NCBI GenBank assembly: GCA_964655225.1 | Contig: CAZZMB010000011.1 | Coordinates: 1-52,254, forward strand | Origin: JAFMKE01 sp964655225 | GTDB taxonomy: Bacteria > Bacteroidota > Bacteroidia > Chitinophagales > UBA8649 | Length of the DNA: 52,254 nt | Direction: 5' to 3' | Shown here: piece after piece, positions 24,673 to 33,574 of the stretch | Numbering within the stretch: the stretch's first letter is position 1 | Layout of the letters: every line of letters starts with the position of its first letter | Made by a program: the position numbers and the translations under genes | Notes under the pieces: generated by a model | The model's database searches: none | Seen by the model: the letters and a program-made list of their open reading frames with translations, nothing else | What the model was told of the DNA's origin: nothing

Positions 24673-27600
24673 CTATTCGTCTTTTAACCCACGAAAATCT
24701 ACAGGAACAACTTTACTGACCCCTTGCTCTTGCATGGTTACGCCATAGATAACATCTACATGACTCATGGTTTGTTTGTTATGGGTAACAATAATGAATT
24801 GAGATTCTTTTGAGAACTGCTGGATAATTTTATTGAACTTGTCAATATTGGTGTCGTCTAAAGGCGCATCGACCTCGTCAAAAATACAGAAAGGCGCAGG
24901 TTTTAGAAGATACAGCGAAAATAATAAGGCAGTAGCCGTTAAGGTCTTTTCACCTCCCGATAGTTGATCAATAATTTGTGGTCTTTTTCCTTTTGGTTTA
25001 GCGATGATATCAATCTTACTTTCCAAAGGATTGTCTTCATCCAATAACACTAAGTCACACTTATCGTCTTCGGTAAAAAGAGTTCGGAATACCTGCTGGA
25101 AATTTGTTCGCACCTCGTTGAAGGCCAACATAAATAAGTTTTTGGCTATTTTTTCAATTTCCTTGATGGTAGTTAACAAACTTTCCTTGGCATCTGTTAA
25201 ATCTTTTTTCTGTGCAGTAATGAAATCATACCTGGTTTTCATTTCGTCAAATGCTTCAACAGCCATCGGATTAATTTCACCAAAATTGTCTATTCGAGTT
25301 TTTATTTTCAGTATTTTTTCTTGTAAGTCTTCCTTCGCCAGAGCTTCAGATAAATCCTCATTAATAATATCGTTAACATCGACACTAAACTCTACAGATA
25401 GCCTTTCTTTTAAGGAGTTTAATTCTATTTTTAATTCTGTAAACTTGTCTTTAAGTTGATCCAATTGACTTTGAATCTGTTGCTTACTAAAACTAGTTTC
25501 TTTCAGCGATGTTTCTAGTTTTGTTATTGCAGCTCGACTAGCATAAAAGGTCTGCTCTGCCGTTTCGACTTCCTTTTCAATCTTTTCTTTATCGCTGTAT
25601 CCAGAAAGTAGGGAGGATTCCAACTCTTTGAGCCTGGCACTAATATCCTTGGTGGCAGTAGATGTGGTTTTTAGTAATTCATCATTTTTCTTTTGGTCCT
25701 CTTCGATTTTGGAAATTTCTTTTTGAGCATAATTATATTCCTGCTCAATATTTTGAAATTTACTTAATTCTTGATGATAAAGAATATTGTTTTGGTTGAA
25801 CGAATTGCTACTTTGATTTAACTTGTCTGTCAGCTCAACAAAGTGACTGTCCGCTTCAGACACTAATCCTCTTAACTCCTCTCGCTTAGCGGATAAATTT
25901 TCCTGCTCCACGGCCATTTCTTTATTCTCCGCATTAATGCGATCTATGGCCTCAATCACGGTTTTACTTTTTTGAACATTGCTGTTAAAGAAAGTATTTA
26001 AATTTTCTAATCGAGTTTGAATAGAGGTATGACTCAAGTTTTTTTCGTTGAGCTCTTTTTGTTGACGAGCAATTTCAGCGGACTGTGTGTTCTCGCTGAA
26101 AGCTTCCATTTTATCTTGATAAACAAGTACATTTTTTTGAAGAGCAGCGGTTTCTTTTTCGTAAACTTTTAAATCTTTTAGAAGCTTTTCAAGATTCTTT
26201 GCTCGGCCGATACGCTTACCTTCAAATAAGCCAACCGCACCGCCTGAAATAGAAAAATCGTGTTTGATATATTTACCGCTAATACTAAGTAGATTGACCG
26301 CTTTATATGTTTTATCTTTAATTAGATTTTCCACTTGATCTTCCTGTGCAATAAAATAGGTCTTATCCAAAAGGAATGCTACAAGTTGTTGATATTTTTC
26401 ATCCACTTCAATGACCTCAACAGCCGGTTTTATATCATTGCTCAACAAAGGTTGTGAGGCTTTGAAATGACGAAACTCATCCAATATAAAGAAGTTAGCT
26501 CTTCCTTTAGCAGCATCATTTAGTAAGTTAACTGCTTGTATCGCCTCATCTACATTTTGAACCACATAATAACTCAAATAGGACTCTAAATAATTTTCAA
26601 TAGGGATGCGGTATTTTTCATCACAATAAATAATATCGGAAAGGAGTAAAGCATTTTTGGTCCAAGTAGCATTCTTCTTTAAAAACTTTATGGACTCAGG
26701 AAAACCCTCTAAATTGTCAACTAAACTCTTCGTTAGGTTGAATTCATTTTGCTTGGCGTCTTGAATTCTATTCTTACGATTCAATTCATCTTGCGTACTG
26801 TTGAGTTGTTTTTCGATGCTTTCCTTTTCTTCTTGAATTTTCTGCTCTTGGGTGAGCAGCTGACTGAGCTTTTTCTCAAGTGATTCTTTCTTTTTGGAGA
26901 GGATATCAAACTCTTTTTCAAGCGCACTTAAGCGCTCTTTTTTCTCATTATTTTCTTCTTGAAAAGAGAATAAATCCTTCTCATATTTCTCAAGGCTGGA
27001 AGTGTTGATTGCATACTTTTTTTCTATCTCATAGAAGCGTTTTTCGACAACTTGAAAATCATTTTTATCCTTATCTAAATTTTGTTTTAACTTATTGTAA
27101 GAAATTCGAACTACTTCGTGAGCTGCTTGGAGTTTCTCAACTTCTTCTTTTTTGGATTGAGTGATTCCCTCTTGGTCGTTAAGCTTTTCTTTTAAGCCTT
27201 TAACATGATCACTTAGTTCAATTTTATGGTGTTTTAAGGCAACAATTTGTTGTTGAGCAGTTTCATTTTTTTCATGCTCAAAATTGAGCTTCTCTTTAAG
27301 TAAATTTCGATCATTTTCTTGGCTGCTCACTCCACCAATTAGTTGGTTCAATTTTTTCTGTACCTCAGCTAATACTTTTTCCTTTTTAAGGTTTTCTAGT
27401 TTACTTTTCTCCAGTTTAGCTTCTTGCTCTCTGTGTCTAGATTCGATTTGAAGGTTCTTGTCACTTTCTTCTTGTTGAAGTTTGTCGAGTTCTTTGTATT
27501 TAGCGTTATAAACTGCTAAGAATTGTTTTGCTAGTTCAATCGATAAGATTTTATATTCTTCTCTTAATGCATAGTAACGTTTGGTTTTTCTTGCTTGAGA

Positions 27601-28218
27601 TTCTAAACTTTTTAAGTTGCTTTCGATTTCAAATAATAAATCCTCAACTCGCTCTAAATCTGCTTCTGTACCTTTCAATTTCAAAAGCGTTTCTCGTTTA
27701 CGCTTCTTATACTTTGAAATACCGGAAACTTGTTCAAATAATCGTCTTCTTGAGTTGTCCCGATCATTCAATATTTCATCGACCATCCCCAATTCAATAA
27801 TCGCGTATGAATCTGCACTTACACCGGTATCTAAAAACAAATTGGTGATATCTTTCAATCGACAAGGAACATCATTTAAGCGGTACTCACTATCGCCATT
27901 TCTATAAAGTCGTCTTGTTATGGTAACGGTTTTGTATTCCGTGGCAATTACATTTTTAGTGTTTTCAAAAGTCAAGGAAACCTCTGCTAAACCACTTGCC
28001 TTTCTTTTCTTTGTTCCGTTAAAAATGAGATTATCCATTTTCTCTAGGCGAAGCATACTTGTTTTCTGCTCACCAAGGACCCATCGAATGGAGTCTACTA
28101 CATTACTCTTGCCACAACCGTTAGGGCCAACTATACCTGTAATATTATCGTTGAAGTGCAATACAGTTTTTTCTGCAAAGCTTTTAAATCCTTTTATTTC
28201 AAGTGTGGTTAATCTCAA
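24673..28218 (-). CDS. smc: Chromosome segregation protein SMC
   Basis: SMC is the ATPase of the bacterial condensin complex (with ScpA and ScpB) that compacts and separates chromosomes. The 1181-aa protein has Walker A GPNGCGKSN at 31-39, long coiled coils at about 170-505 and 670-1010, a hinge at about 510-660 (including SGGAVGLFEGKRIGR), and the C-terminal ABC signature LSGGEKTLTA with Walker B FCIFDEVDAPLDD (about 1085-1125). The first codon is TTG at 28218: a stop lies five codons upstream with no ATG between, and MRLTTLEIKGFKSFAEK is exactly where SMC proteins begin, so TTG is accepted. A TATCTTTA box lies about 25 nt upstream. scpA and scpB are not in the window. Confidence 0.97.
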   Translation of the reverse strand: MRLTTLEIKGFKSFAEKTVLHFNDNITGIVGPNGCGKSNVVDSIRWVLGEQKTSMLRLEKMDNLIFNGTKKRKASGLAEVSLTFENTKNVIATEYKTVTITRRLYRNGDSEYRLNDVPCRLKDITNLFLDTGVSADSYAIIELGMVDEILNDRDNSRRRLFEQVSGISKYKKRKRETLLKLKGTEADLERVEDLLFEIESNLKSLESQARKTKRYYALREEYKILSIELAKQFLAVYNAKYKELDKLQQEESDKNLQIESRHREQEAKLEKSKLENLKKEKVLAEVQKKLNQLIGGVSSQENDRNLLKEKLNFEHEKNETAQQQIVALKHHKIELSDHVKGLKEKLNDQEGITQSKKEEVEKLQAAHEVVRISYNKLKQNLDKDKNDFQVVEKRFYEIEKKYAINTSSLEKYEKDLFSFQEENNEKKERLSALEKEFDILSKKKESLEKKLSQLLTQEQKIQEEKESIEKQLNSTQDELNRKNRIQDAKQNEFNLTKSLVDNLEGFPESIKFLKKNATWTKNALLLSDIIYCDEKYRIPIENYLESYLSYYVVQNVDEAIQAVNLLNDAAKGRANFFILDEFRHFKASQPLLSNDIKPAVEVIEVDEKYQQLVAFLLDKTYFIAQEDQVENLIKDKTYKAVNLLSISGKYIKHDFSISGGAVGLFEGKRIGRAKNLEKLLKDLKVYEKETAALQKNVLVYQDKMEAFSENTQSAEIARQQKELNEKNLSHTSIQTRLENLNTFFNSNVQKSKTVIEAIDRINAENKEMAVEQENLSAKREELRGLVSEADSHFVELTDKLNQSSNSFNQNNILYHQELSKFQNIEQEYNYAQKEISKIEEDQKKNDELLKTTSTATKDISARLKELESSLLSGYSDKEKIEKEVETAEQTFYASRAAITKLETSLKETSFSKQQIQSQLDQLKDKFTELKIELNSLKERLSVEFSVDVNDIINEDLSEALAKEDLQEKILKIKTRIDNFGEINPMAVEAFDEMKTRYDFITAQKKDLTDAKESLLTTIKEIEKIAKNLFMLAFNEVRTNFQQVFRTLFTEDDKCDLVLLDEDNPLESKIDIIAKPKGKRPQIIDQLSGGEKTLTATALLFSLYLLKPAPFCIFDEVDAPLDDTNIDKFNKIIQQFSKESQFIIVTHNKQTMSHVDVIYGVTMQEQGVSKVVPVDFRGLKDE

Positions 28219-28460
28219 CGAATAGCTTATTTAGAGCATGAGTAAAGATAAGTTTCTTTATGAATTACACCAATACTATAGTGTTATAATATTATATATA
28301 TCCGGAGAAGAATTCTTTGATTAACCAATCTACATTTCGGCTGATTAGCTTAAAGGGAGAGAAGAAATGGATTGGGATGAAAGCAGCCCTCTAAGATTTT
28401 GCCTCTATATTTAGTTAGTCCGTCAAATTAGCTGTATTTTAGATATTTAAAGGGAAATGC

Positions 28461-28910
28461 ATGAGCATCAAATTAGTTTTTATTATTCTAGGTATTATTT
28501 TTTATGTATTTAGACAATTTTCGAAAAGTAGGGTTATAAAAAATTCACAAGCTGCCGGATCAAGTGGCAAAAGGGGGAATAGACCTAGATCAATAGATGA
28601 TATATTTAAGGAGTTTGTTCAGGAAGTAGAGAGTAATAAAAGGCCCGCTGAAGTTCAGGGAAAGGCCGGTGCCAAGTTCAGGTCTTCAGATTGGCAGGAA
28701 GTGGATGGTAGTCAGCTTAAGCAAAAGGAGCAGCTCAATGAAAACGAAGATTATCATGATGTATCTCATCGAATAAATAAAGCAGATCAAGTGCAAGATT
28801 TTATAAATATATCTTCTAGTGAAGGGGAGGTATTCGATTTTGACTATGACAATATTGATTGGCAAAATGCCATTATTACCAAAGAAATTTTAGATAGAAA
28901 GTATACCTAG
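28461..28910 (+). CDS. Small single-pass membrane protein, uncharacterised
   Basis: A 149-aa protein with one N-terminal hydrophobic segment (about 4-19, IKLVFIILGIIFYVFR) and then a polar, probably disordered chain rich in Lys, Glu, Gln and Ser. The topology is most likely a membrane anchor with a cytoplasmic tail. The last residues, WQNAIITKEILDRKY, resemble the short conserved tail (A-I/V-I-x-x-E-I-L-x-R-x-Y) that I recall in uncharacterised Bacteroidota proteins of the same build, which argues against a spurious frame. The function is unknown. The 242-bp region before it (28219-28460) holds only AT-rich promoter-like DNA. Confidence 0.7.
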   Translation: MSIKLVFIILGIIFYVFRQFSKSRVIKNSQAAGSSGKRGNRPRSIDDIFKEFVQEVESNKRPAEVQGKAGAKFRSSDWQEVDGSQLKQKEQLNENEDYHDVSHRINKADQVQDFINISSSEGEVFDFDYDNIDWQNAIITKEILDRKYT

Positions 28911-28956
28911 CTGCTTCTTTTTTAAGACATTAACTAATCCTTAACTATGCCGGTAT

Positions 28957-28964
28957 TAACTTTG
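28957..28964 (+). promoter_or_regulatory. -7 promoter box of the 393-aa lipoprotein gene
   Basis: TAACTTTG is a full match to TAnnTTTG. It leaves 35 nt to the ATG at 29000, a conventional leader length, unlike the very short ones elsewhere in the window. Confidence 0.45.
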
Positions 28965-28999
28965 GCACAGTTTTTCTACTATTTTGAAAAAGTTAGCCT

Positions 29000-30181
29000 A
29001 TGAAAACTTTACTTTTTATTCAAATGTTTGGTATCGCATTCCTCTTAAGTGCTTGCACAGGGGCGAACTATTACCTTAAAAAGGGGAACTATGATGCCTC
29101 TATTAACTATTCGGTGCAAAAGCTCAGAAAGAATCCTAAAAAGGCAGATAAGCATATTTGGGCGCTTGAATCTGCGTGGAATATAGAGCGGTCTTTATTG
29201 CTGGATCGAATAGAATTCCTTAAGTTAGATGGTAGTCCAGATTCTTGGGTGGAGATACATGCATTATATGAAGAGATGGATGTTTATCAGCGACTAATTA
29301 AACCCATTCTTCCCTTATTTATTAAGAAGGAGTTTCGGAATGCCGATATTGAATTGATAAATGTTAATGAAGCTTTAGTAGATGCAAAGCAAAAGGCTGC
29401 CGCTTATATGTATGCGAAAGGAGAGGAGTTATTGGGTAAAAATACCAAGCTTTCCGCAAGAGACGCTTATGCCCATTTCCAAAAAGTTAAGAACTATTAT
29501 GGATCATATAAAGATGTAGATACGCGAATAGATGAAGCCTATGCGCAAGGACAAAATCATATTTTACTGCGCCATTCAAATTCAAGTCAACTAATTATTC
29601 CTCAACAGTTTATGGATAATTTAGCTCAGTTTGACGAGCAAGCACTTGATGCCATTTGGACGAAATATCACTTGGATCATCAGGCAAAAAGCTCCTTTGA
29701 CTATTTCATAGATATTGTTGTTTTTCAAGTTAATATTGGCCCAGAGCAGGTGAACAATTCTTCGTATATTAACAAAAAAACAGTGCAGGACGGGTTTGAA
29801 TATGTGCTTGATGCAAATGGCAACGTTGCCAAGGATAGCTTGGGTAATGACATCACAGAAGCTAAGTATAAGGAAATTGCAGCTACAGTTTATAAAACCG
29901 AACAAACTAAAGTTGGAATTCTTGACGGGGAAGTCTCATACATGCGCGCGAATGGCAGCGTTTTCCAATCATTTCCATTTCAAGAGAATTTAGTTTTTAA
30001 AAATTACTTTGCTACTTTTCAAGGAAATAGAACAGCATTAAGTAAAGAGTCTAAAACTATAATCGGAGGTCAAGGTTTACCATTTCCGTCAGACATTCAA
30101 ATGGTTATGGACGCTTCAGACATTATTAAGAATAAGACCTTTAACTTGATAAAAAATAATCAAGGCTTAGTTTACAATTAG
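29000..30181 (+). CDS. Uncharacterised lipoprotein, 393 aa
   Basis: The N-terminus has a lipoprotein signal with lipobox LSAC (Cys19), predicting an outer-membrane lipoprotein. The first half of the mature chain is helical and TPR-like (GNYDASINYSVQKLRKNPKKADKHIWALESAW, here shortened in meaning to one repeat unit, followed by more helices to about residue 190). The second half (about 195-390) is beta-rich and includes DYFIDIVVFQVNIGPEQ and YKTEQTKVGILDGEV. No family or catalytic motif is recognised. Its stop overlaps the convergent hydrolase gene by 4 nt. It may be expressed together with the small membrane protein gene upstream, although it has its own promoter box. Confidence 0.8.
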   Translation: MKTLLFIQMFGIAFLLSACTGANYYLKKGNYDASINYSVQKLRKNPKKADKHIWALESAWNIERSLLLDRIEFLKLDGSPDSWVEIHALYEEMDVYQRLIKPILPLFIKKEFRNADIELINVNEALVDAKQKAAAYMYAKGEELLGKNTKLSARDAYAHFQKVKNYYGSYKDVDTRIDEAYAQGQNHILLRHSNSSQLIIPQQFMDNLAQFDEQALDAIWTKYHLDHQAKSSFDYFIDIVVFQVNIGPEQVNNSSYINKKTVQDGFEYVLDANGNVAKDSLGNDITEAKYKEIAATVYKTEQTKVGILDGEVSYMRANGSVFQSFPFQENLVFKNYFATFQGNRTALSKESKTIIGGQGLPFPSDIQMVMDASDIIKNKTFNLIKNNQGLVYN

Positions 30182-30942
30182 CTAGAAAGAAAATTAAAGG
30201 TCTTTTCATAAAAGACCTTTGGGTTTTCTGCGTGCAACCAATGCCCAACATTTTCTATTACTTCTTTGGTATTCTTTGGAAAATAATGATCAATTACATA
30301 GAAATTACTTACATCAACGTAGCTTGAATTACCTCCACTAATAAATAGGCTGGGTTTTTCAAATGGCTCACTTGCCTCAAATGTGCTTAGAATATTCTGG
30401 TAGTTTTTCCAAATCGCTGACAAATTAAATTTCCATTCAAATTTGTTTCCCTCACCCCGGGTTAATCCTTTCATTAAAAATTGCCGTACACCATAATTGC
30501 TTATTTTTTCTTGAAGGATTTGATCTACCTCTTCTCGCTTTTTGATTAGGGAAAGATCAACCTTGCGTAGGGCTTCAAAAATTTCATTATGCCCGGGCTC
30601 ATAGTGCACAGGTGCAATATCTGCAATAATTAATTTATTGATATATTCTGGATAGTTTACTGCAAATTGCATCGCGACTTTACCACCCATACTATGGCCA
30701 AGAAGGTGACAATTGAATATATAGTTGGTCTCGCAAAATTCAAGTAAATCCTCTACCATGTCCTCATAGGAAAACTCGTCGCTGTGTGGCGATTTTCCAT
30801 GATTTCTTAAGTCAACAATATAAACAGTGAAATGCTCCGCATACTTTTTTGCTAAGCTTTGCCAATTATCCAATGAACCCAATAAGCCATGAAGTATAAT
30901 GAGCGGTTCTCCACTGCCAAATACTTTAAAATTTAACTGCAT
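30178..30942 (-). CDS. Alpha/beta-fold hydrolase (YbfF-like esterase)
   Basis: A cytoplasmic serine hydrolase of 254 aa. The oxyanion motif is ILHGLLGSLDNW, VDLRNHGKSPHSD is the family strand-turn, the nucleophile elbow is GHSMGG (Ser84), and the catalytic His is in VGHWLHAENP near the C-terminus. The arrangement closely follows YbfF and related acyl-CoA/ester hydrolases. No signal peptide is present. It has its own consensus promoter box 4 nt before the ATG and ends by overlapping the convergent lipoprotein gene by 4 nt. The substrate is unknown. Confidence 0.88.
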   Translation of the reverse strand: MQLNFKVFGSGEPLIILHGLLGSLDNWQSLAKKYAEHFTVYIVDLRNHGKSPHSDEFSYEDMVEDLLEFCETNYIFNCHLLGHSMGGKVAMQFAVNYPEYINKLIIADIAPVHYEPGHNEIFEALRKVDLSLIKKREEVDQILQEKISNYGVRQFLMKGLTRGEGNKFEWKFNLSAIWKNYQNILSTFEASEPFEKPSLFISGGNSSYVDVSNFYVIDHYFPKNTKEVIENVGHWLHAENPKVFYEKTFNFLSS

Positions 30943-30946
30943 ACGC

Positions 30947-30954
30947 CAAAGATA
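30947..30954 (-). promoter_or_regulatory. -7 promoter box of the YbfF-like esterase gene, 4 nt before ATG
   Basis: On the minus strand TATCTTTG (TAnnTTTG) is followed by only GCGT before the ATG at 30942. This is the shortest spacing among the exact matches and implies a leaderless transcript or a start slightly inside the gene. Confidence 0.5.
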
Positions 30955-31068
30955 ATGACTTGATTTGACAAGTTGATTGCTGAGGGAATCGTTTCAAAAG
31001 ATAATTACAATCTTAGCAAGCCTAAAAGTATCGAAATCATCATAGATTTCAATTGGATTGGAGGCTAT

Positions 31069-32862
31069 CTAATCATTTAGTTTTAGCACTGCTAAAAAAG
31101 CTTGTTGAGGAACTTCTACCTTACCAAATTGTCTCATGCGCTTTTTACCTTTTTTCTGCTTTTCAAGCAATTTTCTTTTCCGGGTGATATCACCACCATA
31201 ACATTTGGCAGTAACATCTTTTCGCATGGCTGAAATGGTTTCTCTTGATATAATTTTCATACCAATAGCGGCTTGGATAGCGATGACAAATTGTTGTTTA
31301 GGGATGAGTTCTTTCAATTTTTCGCAAAGTCTTCGCCCAAAAGCATAGGCCTTGTCTCGATGAATCATTGCAGAGAAAGCATCCACATTATCGCCATTTA
31401 ATTTGATGTCTACACGCACCATGTCACCCAAGCGAAACCCAATAATATTATAGTCAAAGGAAGCATAGCCTTTAGAAATCGATTTTAAACGATCATAAAA
31501 GTCGAAGACAACTTCAGAAAGGGGCATTTCGAAAGTCAACTCCACTCTCGATGTAGAGAGGTATACTTGGTTTTTCAGCATCCCTCTTTTATCCATACAT
31601 AGATTCATAATACTCCCAATATAATCGGGAAGTGTAATGATTTGAGCATTGATGTAAGGCTCTTCTATTCGGTCAATTATTGTAGGATCGGGAAGGTCTG
31701 AAGGGTTGTGTAGGAGATTCATTTCACCTCTTTTATTGTAGGTGTGATAGGTGACTTGAGGGGTTGTGGTAATTACAGATTGATCAAATTCTCTTTCTAA
31801 GCGCTCCGTGATGATTTCTAGATGTAACAGGCCTAAAAACCCACATCGAAATCCAAACCCTAAGGCGATAGAAGTTTCTGGTTCGTAAACCAAAGACGCA
31901 TCGTTGAGTTGTAACTTTTCTAGGGCATCACGCAAGTCTTCGTAGTCATCGGAGTCGATGGGGTAAATTCCTGCGAAAACCATTGGTTTAACATCTTCAA
32001 ACCCCGTAACCATATTTTGTGTAGGATTAACTGCATCGGTTATAGTATCACCCACTTTTATTTCTTTGGAAGACTTGATTCCAGTAATGACATAGCCTAC
32101 ATCACCAGTAGAAAGCTCTTTTTGAGGGTCAGGCTTCATTCTTAATACGCCAATTTCATCGGCAAAATAATCGTTGCCGGTAGCAACAAATTTTATTTTT
32201 TCTCCTTTGCTTATTTTTCCATTAAATATTCGAAAGTAAGCAATAACGCCTCGATATGGATTAAAGACAGAGTCAAAAATCATAGCTTGGAGCGGCTCAT
32301 CTACATTCCCTTCTGGACACGGCACTCGATTGATCACAGCATCAAGTATGTTTTGCACGCCCAATCCTGTTTTACCGCTGGCTTCAATAATGCTATCTCT
32401 ATCGCATCCAATTAAATCCATGATTTGATCGGCTGTTTCTTCAATCATTGCACCAGGCATATCTACCTTATTAATAACGGGGATTATCTCTAGATCATTT
32501 TCCAAAGCCAGATAAAGGTTGGAAATTGTTTGAGCCTGTATACCTTGGGCAGCGTCCACTAACAAAAGCGCACCTTCACATGCTGCAATACTTCGAGATA
32601 CTTCATAGGAAAAATCCACATGTCCAGGGGTGTCAATAAGATTAAGGACATATTCCTTTTCATCACTATGCAGATAATTCATTTGAATAGCATGGCTCTT
32701 AATCGTAATCCCACGCTCACGTTCAATATCCATATCATCCAAAACTTGGGCTTGCTTTTCCCGATCAGTTATGGTTTTGGTCACATCCAATAAGCGATCG
32801 GCCAAGGTACTTTTACCATGATCAATATGAGCGATAATACAAAAATTTCTTATGTTCTTCAT
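31069..32862 (-). CDS. lepA: Elongation factor 4 (LepA)
   Basis: LepA is a ribosome-bound translational GTPase related to EF-G that acts on stalled or mistranslocated ribosomes and in 30S maturation. The G domain shows G1 AHIDHGKST, G2 around GITIKSHA, G3 DTPGHVDF and G4 NKVDMP. Family-specific features follow: GFRCGFLGLLHLEI and the C-terminal LepA domain with CYGGDITRKRKLLEKQKKGKKRM. The frame extends to a TTG at 32871, but ATG at 32862 (MKNIRNFCII) is the usual LepA start and sits 6 nt after a consensus promoter box, so 597 aa is preferred. It is monocistronic, with a strong terminator of the upstream gene at 32903-32933. Confidence 0.97.
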   Translation of the reverse strand: MKNIRNFCIIAHIDHGKSTLADRLLDVTKTITDREKQAQVLDDMDIERERGITIKSHAIQMNYLHSDEKEYVLNLIDTPGHVDFSYEVSRSIAACEGALLLVDAAQGIQAQTISNLYLALENDLEIIPVINKVDMPGAMIEETADQIMDLIGCDRDSIIEASGKTGLGVQNILDAVINRVPCPEGNVDEPLQAMIFDSVFNPYRGVIAYFRIFNGKISKGEKIKFVATGNDYFADEIGVLRMKPDPQKELSTGDVGYVITGIKSSKEIKVGDTITDAVNPTQNMVTGFEDVKPMVFAGIYPIDSDDYEDLRDALEKLQLNDASLVYEPETSIALGFGFRCGFLGLLHLEIITERLEREFDQSVITTTPQVTYHTYNKRGEMNLLHNPSDLPDPTIIDRIEEPYINAQIITLPDYIGSIMNLCMDKRGMLKNQVYLSTSRVELTFEMPLSEVVFDFYDRLKSISKGYASFDYNIIGFRLGDMVRVDIKLNGDNVDAFSAMIHRDKAYAFGRRLCEKLKELIPKQQFVIAIQAAIGMKIISRETISAMRKDVTAKCYGGDITRKRKLLEKQKKGKKRMRQFGKVEVPQQAFLAVLKLND

Positions 32863-32868
32863 GCCTTG

Positions 32869-32876
32869 CAAAGATA
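32869..32876 (-). promoter_or_regulatory. -7 promoter box of lepA, 6 nt before ATG
   Basis: TATCTTTG on the minus strand matches TAnnTTTG, with CAAGGC then the lepA ATG. It supports the ATG at 32862 over the TTG three codons upstream, which would overlap the box itself. Confidence 0.55.
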
Positions 32877-32902
32877 TAAACTATGCCTAAGCTTTTAGCA
32901 AA

Positions 32903-32933
32903 AAAAAAGGGGAACTTATAGCTCCCCTTTTTT
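32903..32933 (-). terminator. Intrinsic terminator after the 62-aa lipoprotein gene
   Basis: An 11-bp perfect stem (AAAAAAGGGGA against TCCCCTTTTTT) encloses a 9-nt loop, so a GC core is flanked by A and T runs. It lies 18 nt downstream of the small lipoprotein stop and upstream of the lepA promoter box. The symmetric A/T flanks would allow it to work in either direction. Confidence 0.9.
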
Positions 32934-32951
32934 AAAAATTAGATTTAATTT

Positions 32952-33140
32952 TTATTCGAATGTTCCACCTGAAGCTTCACATTCTGCTTCTGCTGATGAG
33001 TATAGTGCGTCTTCAACGGCATTTCCTTTACAGTATTCGCCTGAAAAAATAACAGTTTGGTCTGAACATGTTCCACATTTACTGCATGAACTGAAGGCAA
33101 ACAAACCAGCAATACCTAATATTAAAATTACTTTTTTCAT
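32952..33140 (-). CDS. Small Cys-rich lipoprotein A, 62 aa
   Basis: A 62-aa lipoprotein. The frame is open for 33 more codons upstream, but MKKVILILGIAGLFAFSSC is a textbook lipoprotein signal with lipobox FSSC (Cys19), so ATG at 33140 is the start. The mature part has the pattern C19-x2-C22-x2-C25, then C37 and C54; Cys19 should be lipidated, leaving four cysteines that could form two disulphides. The following gene upstream (33261-33470) encodes a protein of the same size and cysteine order, so the two are tandem paralogues. A strong terminator follows. The function is unknown; a surface or periplasmic role is inferred from the lipobox. Confidence 0.75.
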   Translation of the reverse strand: MKKVILILGIAGLFAFSSCSKCGTCSDQTVIFSGEYCKGNAVEDALYSSAEAECEASGGTFE

Positions 33141-33260
33141 TATAGAAAATTTAAAGTTTAAAAAAACGAAGTTAGTAAAATATAGTGAGTTGACGTTAAT
33201 ATTGCTTCGGTATCGGTCGTATAGCAGCAAAACACTCAAATTAGGTCTAAACTGCTCTAA

Positions 33261-33470
33261 TCAATATCGTTCTTTTGTACAAATAGCTCGACTATTTTCT
33301 TGGGCGGCCTCTTCATTAATTCGTGTTTCAAAATCTTCACGGTCTTGGGGCGTTGAAGAACAAAATCTTTCAATCACCGGGCCTTTTAATGTTGAATACT
33401 TGCACTCTAAACATTCCTTGCAGGAGACAAAGAAAAATAAAGGGATACTTAATAATAATAATTTTTTCAT
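33261..33470 (-). CDS. Small Cys-rich lipoprotein B, 69 aa
   Basis: A 69-aa lipoprotein starting at ATG 33470 (MKKLLLLSIPLFFFVSC, lipobox FVSC, Cys17); the 26 codons upstream in frame are unlikely to be translated. The cysteine pattern C17-x2-C20-x2-C23, C37, C64 matches that of the neighbouring 62-aa lipoprotein, while the other residues have diverged (KECLECKYS here, SKCGTCSDQ there). It lies 120 bp upstream of its paralogue in the same direction, and 104 bp downstream of the helix-hairpin-helix protein gene, whose direction it shares only by strand, not by clear operon evidence. No known function. Confidence 0.72.
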   Translation of the reverse strand: MKKLLLLSIPLFFFVSCKECLECKYSTLKGPVIERFCSSTPQDREDFETRINEEAAQENSRAICTKERY

Positions 33471-33574
33471 CGTTTTTTCTACTAAAATTGCTTTCACTTT
33501 CTTATTTGTTTGCGGTAATGATTTTGTTAAAGATATCAATATCATCATCTATTTATCTTATTACCTAAAGTTAA

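Noticed and set aside
25004..28225. Several plus-strand frames of 90-150 codons within smc
   Set aside because: They are antisense to a long, fully supported coiled-coil gene; the Leu/Ser-rich composition is the mirror of Lys/Glu-rich coiled-coil codons.
28238..28324. A 28-codon frame starting ATG in the smc-membrane protein gap
   Set aside because: The product is dominated by codons expected from AT-rich DNA (Tyr, Ile, Phe), and there is no positional or homology support.
33141..33239. N-terminal extension of the 62-aa lipoprotein
   Set aside because: It would bury the lipoprotein signal peptide inside the chain; the ATG at 33140 gives a perfect signal and lipobox.
33471..33548. N-terminal extension of the 69-aa lipoprotein
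   Set aside because: Same argument: the lipobox signal peptide starts at the ATG at 33470.
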